Positions 31,989 through 50,407 of a stretch of DNA of 64,000 nt are shown piece by piece. The stretch spans positions 930,001 to 994,000 of the forward strand of contig JBLDXI010000010.1 in the NCBI GenBank assembly GCA_047495785.1. Direction: 5' to 3'. The position numbers and the translations under genes were made by a program. Each line of letters opens with the position of its first letter. Position 1 is the first letter of the stretch. The stretch is from Lepidodermella squamata. Its lineage: Eukaryota > Gastrotricha. The notes beneath the pieces were generated by a model. It saw only the letters and a program-made list of their open reading frames with translations, made no database searches and was not told where the DNA came from.

Positions 31989-34576
31989 ATGCACCCGTTA
32001 TTAATTATCGCTAGCTTCATCTTCCAATTAGAAAATGCAAAAGGTAAGTTGCAATATGATTCTGGCTGAAGTGACTTTAGAATTTGTCTAAACTAGGTCA
32101 AAACGACCCTCTCCTCCGGACTGATTTCATCGCCGTTTTCGAGTTGAGTTCCCGCCAAGGTCTTGCTACTGCAATCGGGCCAAGCGTAGTTCCAATTGGT
32201 GAGAAAAATCCGCATTATGGCTTCAACTTCGAACTGCCGGGACCGTTCAACCTTCTTGGATCTAGCTTACATACAGATCTAAAGGAACACGAAGCATTCG
32301 CCTCAGCTTACGCCCTCGAAGGATCTAGCATCAAATCTGGATTATCTCAATTCACTATCGCTTATTATATTTTGAAAGGCAGTAACCATTCCCATGCTTT
32401 TGCAGCCCAAATCGGTAGAGCAAAGAAGAAAGATTCTGGAAAATTCGTGAGGATCGGCGTGACAAGAATGGGCGAACCAGCTGTTTGGGCGAGAAATAAT
32501 TGGGAGGAAGATCCTGTTGAGCCGTTTTCCAGCGGTAACACCAAAATTCGCATACCAACCGATCAATGGACCTTCTTAGCTGCGTCAGTCGACTTGTTCA
32601 AAAGTGAAGTCGTATTCCATTACGGACCAAGTGCTGTTCAGTACCGAACGAAAATTGCTAGCGGTTTCATCTCGGGTCACGTCGCACCTCGAATAGCTTT
32701 AGGAGACTTCACGACAGGAGATAACTTATGCAATGTAGCTCTTTTCTCATCTGTTTTATCTCAGCAAGATGTTTCGCAATTACCATGTCGATTCAAATCA
32801 TTGGTAACTGACACGCAATGGTCAAGGAATTGCCTCATTTCCCTACCATTTTTCGGCCATAGGAAGAATGACGTCATCCTATTCTTGCCTTTAGACAAAG
32901 ACAGCTCAAACGTAGACCTTGCCCGCTTTAGGTTGCCTACTACTTACAATTCTGGGTTTAACAACTTCAAAAACTTCTCCCTCGACGTGTTTTTCGTACC
33001 AACCGAGGGTAGCAAATGGGTTGCGACGTATGAAAATGTTGCTATTCCTAAGAATGATTGGACAATAACTTTCTATGCGTTTTGCTCTTCGGTTGCCAAA
33101 TCGAATTCTACAACAACTTTGTTCGAAATGAAAGACTCAATCATTGTAAAAGCGAGCCTAAATTGCAGTCTTATTATTGTTTCAATGAAGGATCCAGCCA
33201 AGGAATATGTCTTCCAGGTCGATTTGTTAGAGGATCGATGGAGTTTTGTCTTGATCATGCAAAATCAGAAGGGTAATGCTTTGAACGTTTACTCACTGGA
33301 AAGTGGAAAAGGCAACGCCCTTCAAGTCCCACCGGAAAATTTGACCACTGAGGCGGGTACTACTTTATTTATTGGCCCTGATTCGAATAGTTCAAATGTC
33401 GGATTCGCGTGTTTGACTATTTTCAACGCAGCTTTGAAGCAAACTGAGTTTTCCAGGGTGGTTTGCTACTGCCCAGGCGGTGGTCGAACATCCCATCCAG
33501 ATTTTCTGCTTGATTCATGCCCTACCGAACTGAATCCGAAATTTACATTGAACCTTGGCCGCGAGCTTTTGTTCTACTCACCATTGTCTAAAAACTTCAG
33601 CGTCGGGAATTTCGCCAAAAGGAAGATGAAGCCAGTTGATAATCTCGCCTTCCAACCAACTTTCAAATATATTACTGGACCTTTTGGATTAAACGAGACT
33701 GCGATAGAAGTCCATGCACCTAAAGATGAATCGACTAAGTACAAAATGTTAGCTGATCGAATCTTCGATGCCCCTGAGTCGAGTGAAGGCTTTACAGTGA
33801 GCTTCTACTACTACCCTGCAAAGAAAGAAGGTCAGGGCCAGGAAATTGCGAACGTGTGGTTGTACTCAGAATCGTCCAACTATGTTAGATGGTCCGGTAT
33901 AAGAATTGTTTGCTTCAACACGAAACTTAGCACCGTCCTAAACCACATAGATGACAAGCAGAGCGGGTCGATTTATGGATCAGCCCCGGAACCCACTGCG
34001 AAGGAATGTAAAGTTGGCGAGTGGAATTATGTTGCCCTTACTTGGAGGCGCAAAGATTCGAGGGCGACATTCTTCGAAAAAGACGGCACACCTTATGCTG
34101 GTCAATATCTAAAAATTCGAGCCGGTTCGAAAAAGTTCCGAATCCAGCTTACCTTATCGCCCAATGTTAGGCGAGTGCAAGAAGGCGATCGTTTTGCTTG
34201 TGTTTTGCTTCATAACGACGTTCTCCCGCCTAACTATTTAGCTTTGTTAGATGACGCGTGCTTCCAGCAGGGTATTGAAATCCCGCCTGATTTCGGCCCG
34301 GATGATGATTACATCCCTCCTACTGAGCAACCTCCCGAGGTTCAGCAGCAGGACAAAAACAAAGCTCGCTCAACCAAAAAGAAACTGCCGACCACTACAG
34401 AGCCGCAACCGGATGATGTTGAAGAAGTGGCTTCTACGAAGGAACCTCGAGCTAGGCCTAGTTATGACGAGGTGCCACTTACCCCGGACAGGCAGATACA
34501 AAGCCGTTGCACCACTCTGTTACCTTCTTTCAAATCAGTTTTCATTTTATCACTATTTCTCCTGCATAACAAATAA
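31989..34576 (+). CDS. Large concanavalin/LamG-like protein, tandem copy 3
   Basis: Exons 31989-32043 and 32097-34576; 844 residues. Signal peptide MHPLLIIASFIFQLENA, then the phase-1 intron conserved in the family. The same three jelly-roll-like regions follow (F-L-P-L-D-K-D-S-S-N; W-S-F-V-L-I; F-Y-S-P-L-S-K; W-N-Y-V-A-L-T-W), with more divergence than between copies 1 and 2. An acidic, Pro/Lys-rich linker leads to a hydrophobic end (SVFILSLFLLHNK), fitting a GPI signal or a tail anchor. The AATAAA signal (34572-34577) overlaps the stop codon, and the stop of the convergent transporter is only 21 bases away, so the two mRNAs must overlap. Confidence 0.8.
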
Positions 34577-34597
34577 AGACTAATTTAAATGAAAAGG

Positions 34598-36206
34598 TTA
34601 TTGGGTGATTGTTAAGTAGGATTTCCGTGAGTTTTCCTCACTCAACAACCGGGCCATCGACTCTCTGCCATCGTTCTCGATTTCAGCAATATAATCCCTC
34701 CGAGTAAAATGAACGATCGTCCCAAAAATTAGTAGCAATAAAACAACTGCAGCTAGCATAGCCATGACAAAAGAGCCCCATTCAAAACCGATGTTGTCCA
34801 GAAGTAGTCCGGCTAAAGGGGTGCCGGTGAAAGAGCCAAGATAGTACATTGAGTTGAAAAGCCCAGCGACCATTGATGAGGTTTCGATTCCATCATCAAA
34901 GCCGACTTTCCTTGCAGCTATCATTATAGCATTTGGGGTAGGGTTGATCAGTAGGGACAGTCCTAAGGCGGCTAGAAAGTAAGAAACTATTGTTAGGGTG
35001 ACTGAAGGGGCAATCACGCTATGGATTGGCTCGATAGGACCCATTAACAGAAAGGATAGCAGCAGCGCTACAGCCCCAGCCATCATCATCTAAACATACG
35101 GTTCGTAATTTGATAATGGAGGTTCAAGATAAAACTCACCCAATAGACCAGGTTTTTGTAAGTATCTGCCAATTTACCGACGATCAGGGTGCCTAATGTG
35201 TAAACAGCTGCTGAACCAAGGAAAACGAATCCGACTTCGACAGGCTTGTCATAGCCTAAACTAGCTAGGTAAATTGCTAAGGTAGGTGATGGATAGCTGA
35301 AGGCTAACGAGCCAAGCCCCACTGCCACACTTAGCACCCAAATTTCCAGGGAATTGCGGTAGAAATAGATCATGGATAAATCTTTTTTCTGAGTCTTGTT
35401 GTTCTTTTCAGCTTCATCCTTTGCAGCTTTGTCAAAATCATCGACGACACTCTGAGGCATGGTGATCCTTAGCAGAATTGTTGAAATGCCTCCGATTACT
35501 AGCAAGAGGCCTCCTACTACAAAGAAGGGAAGAGTGAAGCCACCTGCATCAAACAATGCTCCTCCAACACTTGGGCCCAAAACAGCTCCAGCCCCGTAAG
35601 TTCCCTCTAAGACAGCATAGCCTAGTGAAATTTTATCCCCAAATAGGATTGGCACAGCGCTGAAGGCAGCTATTGAGTATCTAAGATTCATAGAGTTGAA
35701 ATCTCAGGTCACTTTGTGAAGATGTAAACTTACGAACTTGCCCCTATAGCCTCTACAACCCGGGCGAAAAAGCATAATACAACGTAGGCATCACCTGGCG
35801 GAGACAGATCGACAAGCCCGAATAGTATAGTCGCGCCTCCAGTCATGAAAGCTCCTGAGCCAATCATGAAATGGAGCCCGAGGTGTTTGACCAAACGACC
35901 AGCGACCAGGCATCCGAGGAACATGACTAGGGTATATGTCCCGAAGACGAAACCGACAATAGTTGCTGAGACATCGCGTTTGGCGGCTTCCGTAGGGAAG
36001 AAAGGGGCGAATAGCATGCTGTTCATGCCGAACATGAGCCTGACAACGTTAATCACAACCAAATTGAAGATGTTTGTGAATTTTGATATAGGCGGCCGTG
36101 TTGAAGCTTGATCGGGGTTTCTATTCTTCTTTTGATCGAATAATTTGCCATGGCTGCTTACCAATAGCGCTGAATGAACGCTAAGGGACATAGGGCCGGT
36201 AGCCAT
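34598..36206 (-). CDS. SLC18-type major facilitator (vesicular amine/polyamine transporter-like)
   Basis: Exons 36206-35734, 35680-35140, 35089-34598; 501 residues, normal for the family. Start taken at the Met giving M-A-T-G-P-M; a second in-frame Met lies six codons upstream. Twelve hydrophobic helices. Helix 1 and the loop after it (V-I-N-V-V-R-L-M-F-G-M-N-S-M-L-F-A-P-F-F-P-T-E-A) and the G-x-x-A-G-R-L-V-K-H-L-G loop between helices 2 and 3 are MFS/SLC18 hallmarks. The family exchanges vesicular protons for monoamines, acetylcholine or polyamines; the SLC18B1 (polyamine) branch seems closest by general look, but this is a guess. Convergent with the LamG-like gene, 21 bases between stop codons. 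Confidence 0.8.
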
Positions 36207-36488
36207 CTGCAGTTCTTTGAGCAAGATATGTTAGACTGAATGAAATCAGACAGTTTTAAGCGTGTGCAAATACTGATAAGAGCCACACTCATTCCGATAA
36301 AGATAAGTCGGATGTCGCCCACAATGTAGAACGAGAAATTAATGTGCCTGAGGTCATCAACAGCACTGCGAGCATTGTCATGAGAACATGACTGTAATGA
36401 CATATGTATTTTAAAGGGACAGAGGTGGCCTGTAACATGCCGGATATGATTTTAAGGACAAGGGCAAGCAACTGAGGTCATTTTATTA

Positions 36489-37580
36489 TATAATATACGG
36501 AAGACAAGAAGGGTATATGGGTTTATAATCGCCTGAAGGATTATATTTCGGCCTGAGGCGCAGCCGAAGGACGAAATATCAGCCTGAAGGCGATTTTAAA
36601 CCCATATAACCTGATTGGCTTCCGTATATGTGTGTTATCCGGGTCGTATCGTAACATTTTCAGGGTTACTAGCATTGTATGGTACACTCTCGCTGAATTT
36701 CTATTGCTATAATTTGAAATTGAAAAATCCAACTTACAATAATCATGAAATTTGTTGCTTGCCCATTTTATTCTCGCATTCTTCATTTTGCGAGTTTTTG
36801 GTTTGTTTTCCACATCGAATTTCCCGCATTTCTCGCATGCTCAACAAATTGCTGCTACTGAATCACAAAATTGGGCTGTCGGACGCTAGATGGTTCTGCT
36901 CGGTTGGCTTCGGAGGGCTATCAATGCGACTTTCAAACGACGACCCTTCGACTTTCGAACGAAAGGCTGCTATTTGCCATGGTGTCAGGAATCGCTCGAT
37001 TTTCGAACCATGCCGTTCTGTATCTTCTTGCTTTCAATGTCGCAATCGATGCCCTGTTGCGATTTGGATTCTGGTCTTCGATTTCATCGAAAGCTGGCCG
37101 ATTGTTGCTTGATGCCCACGACATCCGGGACGAATTCTGCTCTTTTGTCGCGAATTTCCGGACGAATTCTGCTCAATTTTCGCGAAATTCTGGACGAGTT
37201 CTGCCCGATTTTCACGAGCTCATGGCCAAGTGCTGTTCGATGGGGGTGAATGCTGCCCGATTTGATACCGATCTCGCGCGTTTTCTTCCGGAGTTCTGCC
37301 CAATTTTCACCCCATTTTTGTGATTTTCAATAAAATCGTTTTGAAGTGTTGCTTGAACTTTTTCGGGTTTCTCTTGTGTGTTTGACAAGTGGGGTTTTTG
37401 GTGATATTTTCTGGACAAGCGGGCATTTTTTGATATAAAAATATCAAAAAATCCCTGCCTGTTTAGAAAATATTAAAAAATCCCTGCTTGGAAGAAGGTT
37501 TTATGAGTTTATAATTCGGCCATTAAGAAGGCATATTTTACGATACGATCCGGATAATAAATTATAACCGGCTTTCTTGA
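36489..37580. repeat. Intergenic palindrome cluster with a ~0.9-kb inverted-repeat unit
   Basis: 36509-36612 folds on itself: TATATGGGTTTATAATCGCC at one end and its near complement at the other, with an inner pair around ATATTTCG. At 36635-36654 TTATCCGGGTCGTATCGTAA recurs inverted at 37538-37557 with one mismatch, 0.9 kb away. Inside, 37120-37320 holds a degenerate ~33-base repeat built on GGACGAATTCTGC. The several open frames here (up to 165 codons) overlap in different frames and look like by-products of this repeat. It is probably a non-autonomous element. The rest of the 36207-37944 spacer shows nothing. Confidence 0.5.
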
Positions 37581-37944
37581 GTTTCTTCTTCGCCGGCATC
37601 GGTTGACTCGACGGCGCTTTACCGGCTCAGCTTGTCGGCTGCTTCACACTCTTCATCACTGGAAAATGCCAACTTTGGAAAAGCGCGCTTAACTCTCAGT
37701 TTCGAACTCGAGCAAGCACAAATCCCAGAGCCCAAAGTAAATTCGTGTTATTCAACGACGTTAACGATAATGTTTTACTTAGGAACTCATCGATGTTTAT
37801 GAATTCTAAACGATTAGTTGAACAGCTACTGTAAGACAATTTTCTGTTCACGAGTAAATATCCACAGCGGCTTTCTGTTACATGTAATTTTCATCTTCTC
37901 AGCTCAAGGAGTGCAAGATATTGCTACGAAAGATGTTCATGCGA

Positions 37945-45023
<7,079 letters not shown>

Positions 45024-46918
45024 TTTCACTATGAACAATGGGTGTTGAGTGTTGAACAGTAATTTCGCTTTTCTATCGATGAGATACACACATGTAAGTT
45101 ATTAATGATCAGAAGTCAAGCGCCAGCCATTGTCAGCGAGCCGAATTTAGACACTCGATTGTGTTATTACTTTGGCATATTCATCAATAACGGACTACCG
45201 GGAAAAATATACCGGTTAACATACATATGTAGGTTGAGCGCCCTAATAACAAGATTGGTGATCAATAAAATTATACGGTGCGCAGCATTTTTCTGTTAAA
45301 CCTCATTTCGCAGTTTATTCCGAGTGATCGATTACCCAAAAGCTGTTGGCAGGTGCTACTCGAACCACTCTGCGGATAACGGCAGATGATGCAAATTGGG
45401 TAACCCGTTGTGAATGAAGGTCAAATTCTTCAACGCTGCCAAATAATGTCAACATCAAACCTCTTTATTTTCAGTGTTGTCAAAAATCCAAAATGTTTAT
45501 TAGCCTATCCGCAATCCTGAAACGTCGCTTGAAAGACAATATCAATATAAACTAGGTCAAAAACGTAAATAAGTAGGCAATCGTTGAGACGGAACATACA
45601 ACTTGGTCTTCAGTAATTGGTCACAGGGTTACTTATGGGTAAATAATAGGAAGCCTTTTGATCGATCGTCCGGACAATTAATGACCATTTGAAAAGCAAC
45701 AAACTTTCCTCAACATTAAGTAAACTTACTTTGAATGGCAGGCAGCAGAGCGTTACCGAATGAATCCTCATCATAACAACACAACAACTTAACAGCAGAC
45801 AGATATAGAATCAGGTTAAATTTGTTGCAAAATTATGGCTTGATAAAAACACCTTCGTCTTTTAGTGGATCGATCCTCATGAATTCACAAGTATTGCGTC
45901 AAGTTTTAACAAACAAAGCAACATTGATTATCGAATAAATATTAATAGGGCTGCTGATGTTAGAAAATCATCCGTTTACCATTGGCACATCCCAGATGTT
46001 TTGCAAACCGTAGCCAATGCCTTTTAGCTGGTTGTCAAAAATAGTGAGCAAAACATTGGGAATACCTGGCGAGAGGTTACCGGTTACGAAAAAGTTGTCC
46101 ATAATGACGCCATATCGAAGTTGACTGCTTATTGACGCCAAAACTGCGTCTCAGGCAAAATGGAGCAGCTTGGAATAATAGGTATCAGGTTGAATCAGGC
46201 TAGGTCAATCTGAATTTCGGTCTGCGATTATCTAAACGGCAAAGCACGCAAGCATCATCATCTTTATCACAAGCCTCAAATCAGCCTGGCATTGCAACCA
46301 AAAGGCGATGATATCCCGCATATCGACCCCTTCGAAAGAATGCTCAGCATTGTTAAAATAATATTACATTAGGTAATAGTGTATTAGGTGTAGTGCGCAG
46401 TCAACCTAAATGTAAACATGTTTTATGTCGGCCGAAATTCCGGTACCCCTCGACCCTCGAGAGTTCCAGGCAAGAGAACCCAAAACAACCACAGGAAGAC
46501 CCTTTCGTCGGATAAAATAATCCCACACTTCGGGGATCCTACTTCGTCCACTGTAAAAGACGATAAGTAAACAATGCTAAAGTGGAACACTGAATTTCAT
46601 GTCTGGCTCTATAGCTTAAGGCCAAATGGAAACGATTATATAAAGCAGATTCATGGAAGTGAAGATGACCGCCAAGGAGCCTGTATATCGCAAGACGTTA
46701 AGGGTGCAACAAAACAAAAAATATTTATTAGTTAAAAAATTAAAATAAATAAATAAAATAAAATAATTAAGATTTTTAACAAAAATAGTAAAAATGAACA
46801 GCAATTTGATTATCTACGGTTTAAGCTTGCCCGCGATTATCGATCGCGAACGGAAATGTTCAGTTCCAAACAGAACATCCTTTACCCACCACTTTCCACG
46901 GGTATTGTGGATACGAAT
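45024..46918. other. Spacer between the LamG/EGF gene and a GPCR gene
   Basis: About 1.9 kb, AT-rich, without a credible ORF. It contains one hAT-like mini-element end (see 46430-46553) and an AT-rich, A/T-homopolymer region at 46690-46800. Confidence 0.45.
46430..46553. mobile_element. hAT-like mini-element (MITE), one good end
   Basis: Right end, read inward, CAGTGGACGAAGTAGGATCC, nearly the same as the left end of the copy at 20258 (CAGTGGATGAAGTAGGATCC). The left end is only guessed (GTCGGCCGAAATTCCGG region). No target duplication was found. Confidence 0.5.
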
Positions 46919-49252
46919 TTATGTGATTATAGCGGCGGCGGATGATTGCCTCTGTTTCAAATAGAAAGAGGGCATTATCAAGAAAATGGAAGCCATGGTA
47001 AGTGAGTAGAACATGAAACTGACGCCGAGAAAAGAATTCCTCGCGCACGCACTCTGCGAGTTGATCAGAATGAGCAGAATCAAAACTATGACAGTAATCG
47101 AAATAATCGAATGAGCCGCCGCGATTCGCATCACCTTGAAAACTTGCATTGCCGCGCCTGATTTACTCTTGACAGATCCTCGAACTGTGCATAGGACATT
47201 GGCAGCAACCATGATAAGGAACTGGATCCCCATTAGGGCTATAATCCAGTAATTTCCAGTCTCTGACTGGCAATTAGGCGTTTTGATAACGTAGGACCTC
47301 CCATCATAATCATCTGTCAAAACTTCGGTTGTAACAATCTTGAAATTCAGAGGATCGAACCCAATCCAAATAAGTAAAGGGTAAAAACTGAGCTGGCTGA
47401 TAACTAGGATAATTAGAGATATTTGAGAGCTGATCAGCCGGTTCGAACTTGTCTTCCTCATGACACTCGTCAGAATCGCGTGGATTTTGTTAGCATCCTG
47501 ATTCCTATTTGCGAGAAATTCCAACATGCCCGCCATATCTTCGGGTGGAACATTGTCAAAGCGAAGGAAACGGCTATAGGCAACGATTAGAGCAAATATC
47601 ACGGCATGAATGGGAGTAAGTCCTAGAACTGTTAGAACCGACAAGAGCCGGCAGTCCATTGAAGAAAGATGGTTTAGTCCTAACGCCAAGTACAACCCAG
47701 ATACATTGAGCAGCAAGCAACAACCGAAAATTAATGTTTGCTTAGCTTTCCCAAAGAACGGTGAACTTCCTTTTGAAATGGATTTAATGTAAATCGCAAT
47801 TTCAACGACAAAAACAAGCCCTGAAATAAACGCAACCCAAATAATGATACTTTGGCTGCAAATATTCCAATCGACTTCGATTTCGCTGAGATCTTTCGGT
47901 GGCTTGCCAGATTTTGTCTGCCAAACTGGCGAGTCCATCACAATGTAATCGTAGGACTTATAAGAATCTATTGCCGGAACGGAGAGTTGAGAGAGGTAAC
48001 GAATTTTTCCGTTAACAGCTTGACCTATGAATAGATCTCCCCTGATACCATTGGTGCCGCCCATGTAAATCCTGCCTGCTCGAAGGCCATCGAATTGTAA
48101 ATTCCTGACACTTTCATTTACGACTTTGTAGATAGTTAGAGGATGCGACTTGAAGTCTCGTAGAGAAAGGTTGAAATCTGATCTTAAAACCCACTCGGAT
48201 TGATCGAGACTCAAGATTGCAGCGAGTAAGGCATCGTGGCAGCCCAGGCGGCCTGAGAAATCTGGTAAGGCCATTTTTGGATCGAGATTTTTCCTCAATT
48301 CTAGGTCAAAATCCGGAATAGACTGATTCAGATAGCTTCTACCAATCGGTTTCAAAGATTCAACGGGATACCCAGCGAAGAATGTTCCTGTTAGCATGGT
48401 ATCAATCCCCTTTTTACCGCAATAAAGACCGGATGATACCTGCGGGTCGTTCGCAACCGGTAGACAAGGTCCATTCATCATGATAAAGAAGAATTTAGGT
48501 GGCGTAAGACCATTCTCGTAAGCAGCACACATCGCTCTTAAGCAATCAGGAATCAAAGGTACAACTACGACGATAATTCTAACTGTGGCTAGGGTTGCGA
48601 AATCATCAACTGTGAGACTGGTCATGCTGAATACACTCAGATACTGAGCTACATTCACCCCGTTTGAAGTTAGCAGGCTTTGCAGCTGCAGGGCAGCAAC
48701 TTGGCCATTCCTGGTACCCCAGGTAGTAAGAATACCGACTTTCTTCCAAGCCCCTATTTGTTTGATAGCTTCAAGTGCCGCGTAATTGTTGTGAATCAGC
48801 TGAGCTGTGACTGAGTATAGATTGTTGAAGTACCGATTGCGGAGAGATGTTATGTAAGCACCGTTGCATCCCATTGAAATCTGAACAACTCCGAAACCGC
48901 GAAGAGTCATAGCAACTTCATTACACAGGCTATCTGGTCCGGTCATGATGGGCGCTATAAAGGTGCTGTAGGGAACGGGCGAGTCGAAAATATCGACAGC
49001 GATGCGGTTTTGACGGTCATAAGGTATACCTGCATCCCTCACGTCGACCGAAAGTTCATAGTCTGGTAGTAGTTCAGTCTTAGTGTTTATTAAGCCAGCT
49101 AGGGTATGAAATGTTGCGTTGCAGGTTGGATAATTCTTGAGCTGAAGCATTGTTGGCAAGACCAGTTTGTATTTTCGACATTGAACTCCATTCAAAACTA
49201 TCAAACAAAATGTTATTGACAGGACTGCAGTAAAGATATAGCTATGAAGCAT
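46919..49252 (-). CDS. Class C GPCR, GABA-B-receptor-like, intronless (copy B)
   Basis: A single open frame of 777 residues. Signal peptide MLHSYIFTAVLSITFCLIVL, then a Venus-flytrap ectodomain (about 28-470; I-S-M-G-C-N-G-A-Y and W-K-K-V-G-I-L-T-T-W are typical of lobe 1 of this fold), then seven clear helices (about 480-765) and a 10-residue tail. It is the most divergent of the four class C receptors here and the only one without introns, while the others have three or four; it may be an old retrocopy or may have lost its introns. No coiled coil for dimerisation. Ligand unknown. Confidence 0.85.
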   Translation of the reverse strand: MLHSYIFTAVLSITFCLIVLNGVQCRKYKLVLPTMLQLKNYPTCNATFHTLAGLINTKTELLPDYELSVDVRDAGIPYDRQNRIAVDIFDSPVPYSTFIAPIMTGPDSLCNEVAMTLRGFGVVQISMGCNGAYITSLRNRYFNNLYSVTAQLIHNNYAALEAIKQIGAWKKVGILTTWGTRNGQVAALQLQSLLTSNGVNVAQYLSVFSMTSLTVDDFATLATVRIIVVVVPLIPDCLRAMCAAYENGLTPPKFFFIMMNGPCLPVANDPQVSSGLYCGKKGIDTMLTGTFFAGYPVESLKPIGRSYLNQSIPDFDLELRKNLDPKMALPDFSGRLGCHDALLAAILSLDQSEWVLRSDFNLSLRDFKSHPLTIYKVVNESVRNLQFDGLRAGRIYMGGTNGIRGDLFIGQAVNGKIRYLSQLSVPAIDSYKSYDYIVMDSPVWQTKSGKPPKDLSEIEVDWNICSQSIIIWVAFISGLVFVVEIAIYIKSISKGSSPFFGKAKQTLIFGCCLLLNVSGLYLALGLNHLSSMDCRLLSVLTVLGLTPIHAVIFALIVAYSRFLRFDNVPPEDMAGMLEFLANRNQDANKIHAILTSVMRKTSSNRLISSQISLIILVISQLSFYPLLIWIGFDPLNFKIVTTEVLTDDYDGRSYVIKTPNCQSETGNYWIIALMGIQFLIMVAANVLCTVRGSVKSKSGAAMQVFKVMRIAAAHSIISITVIVLILLILINSQSACARNSFLGVSFMFYSLTMASIFLIMPSFYLKQRQSSAAAIIT

Positions 49253-50407
49253 CTTTGGATGACACGAAACAAGTTATTGCTTGCGATGAGAAATGAAATC
49301 CTTTCACGATCAACGTCATACGAAGGAACTGCCCACCTAATGAGACACGTTCATGCATTCAAAAGAGAGGGAGTGATTCGTAAGAAAGCTGAATAATTTT
49401 CGAATCAAGGCTAGACCTAGCCGCTGTATAAAATCGCGGCGAGTGTCGGAATGGTGATGCAGAATAACGTGTCGTATTAGGCGGTCATCTCTACTTTTGA
49501 TGTAGATCGTGAACGAAATCTACGTCAATCACGTATCGCTTACCGCCTAATAAAACACGTTATTTTGCATCTCCAACTGCGAATCGAACTAGCAGGCAGT
49601 TCCAAGGCTGTGCAATTACTTATGGAAACATCCTACGAGTATGTTATTTACATCTGAGATTCGTAGAACGAGCTTTGAGAAATCAGAGTGAAACGCAGTT
49701 GGGAGTGGAGCTGACCAATTCCAGCAAGCTGACCTAGTTCAGGACCCTGCGGTACAGCAAAGATTGAACAACCAGACTGACGCTGATAAGATCCTTGCTG
49801 ATGCAATTTTTGTTAAGAAAAAAGCCGAATCCCGTGTTGCATGATTTTTTTAAATAGGAGGGGGATGAACATTGTCACATCAGGTAAAAATATTAGCACT
49901 CGTTTGCATTTGAACTTCAACATTTCGAAAATAACATAGATTCCTCGTTGATACATCAATCTTTTTGGGTTTTTCTGAAAATGAGGCCAAGCCCGGTCAC
50001 CAAATTTCTTCAAGTGTTTAGTTCAAGTCTTTAGCATTCAGCAGCTAGTGAAGTCTTACAGCAAAGTAGGGCAACCAACATAATATCCCAAAGTTTGTTC
50101 TTTCTTTTACCCATCCAATCTAAGGTTTTTGACCAAGAAGTAGTCCAATAGCTAAGTAGCCTGAGGTTGCTTGGTCGAACCGGTTCGAAAACATAAGACA
50201 GAAACGATTCACCAACATTAAATTGCCGAATTTTTGTCAAATCGAGTCTAATGTCGAGGTTGAAAATTTAATATGAATTATGAAAATATGATAAAAAAAA
50301 TAGAGCTTGGTCAAAATAAAACACCCTGTTACGCTAAAACTGAGTTTGATTTTACGATGGAAAATTACTCGAAGGAAAAAATCAGTTTATCAATAAAACA
50401 GCTTCGA
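49253..50407. other. Spacer with a palindromic element
   Basis: No gene recognised. The only clear structure is the palindrome at 49456-49571, listed separately. Confidence 0.4.
49456..49571. mobile_element. 116-bp palindromic mini-element
   Basis: Thirty-base arms (49456-49485 and 49542-49571), read inward starting GATGCAGAATAACGTG and GATGCAAAATAACGTG, agree at about 26 of 30 bases. The centre holds a further inverted pair around GTAGATCGTGAACGAAATCTAC-like sequence, so the whole element folds as a hairpin. No coding capacity. Confidence 0.6.

Noticed and set aside
36615-37323. Overlapping plus-strand ORFs up to 165 codons in three frames
   Set aside because: They overlap one another, arise from a degenerate 33-base repeat without stops, and show no signal peptide, domain or splice logic.
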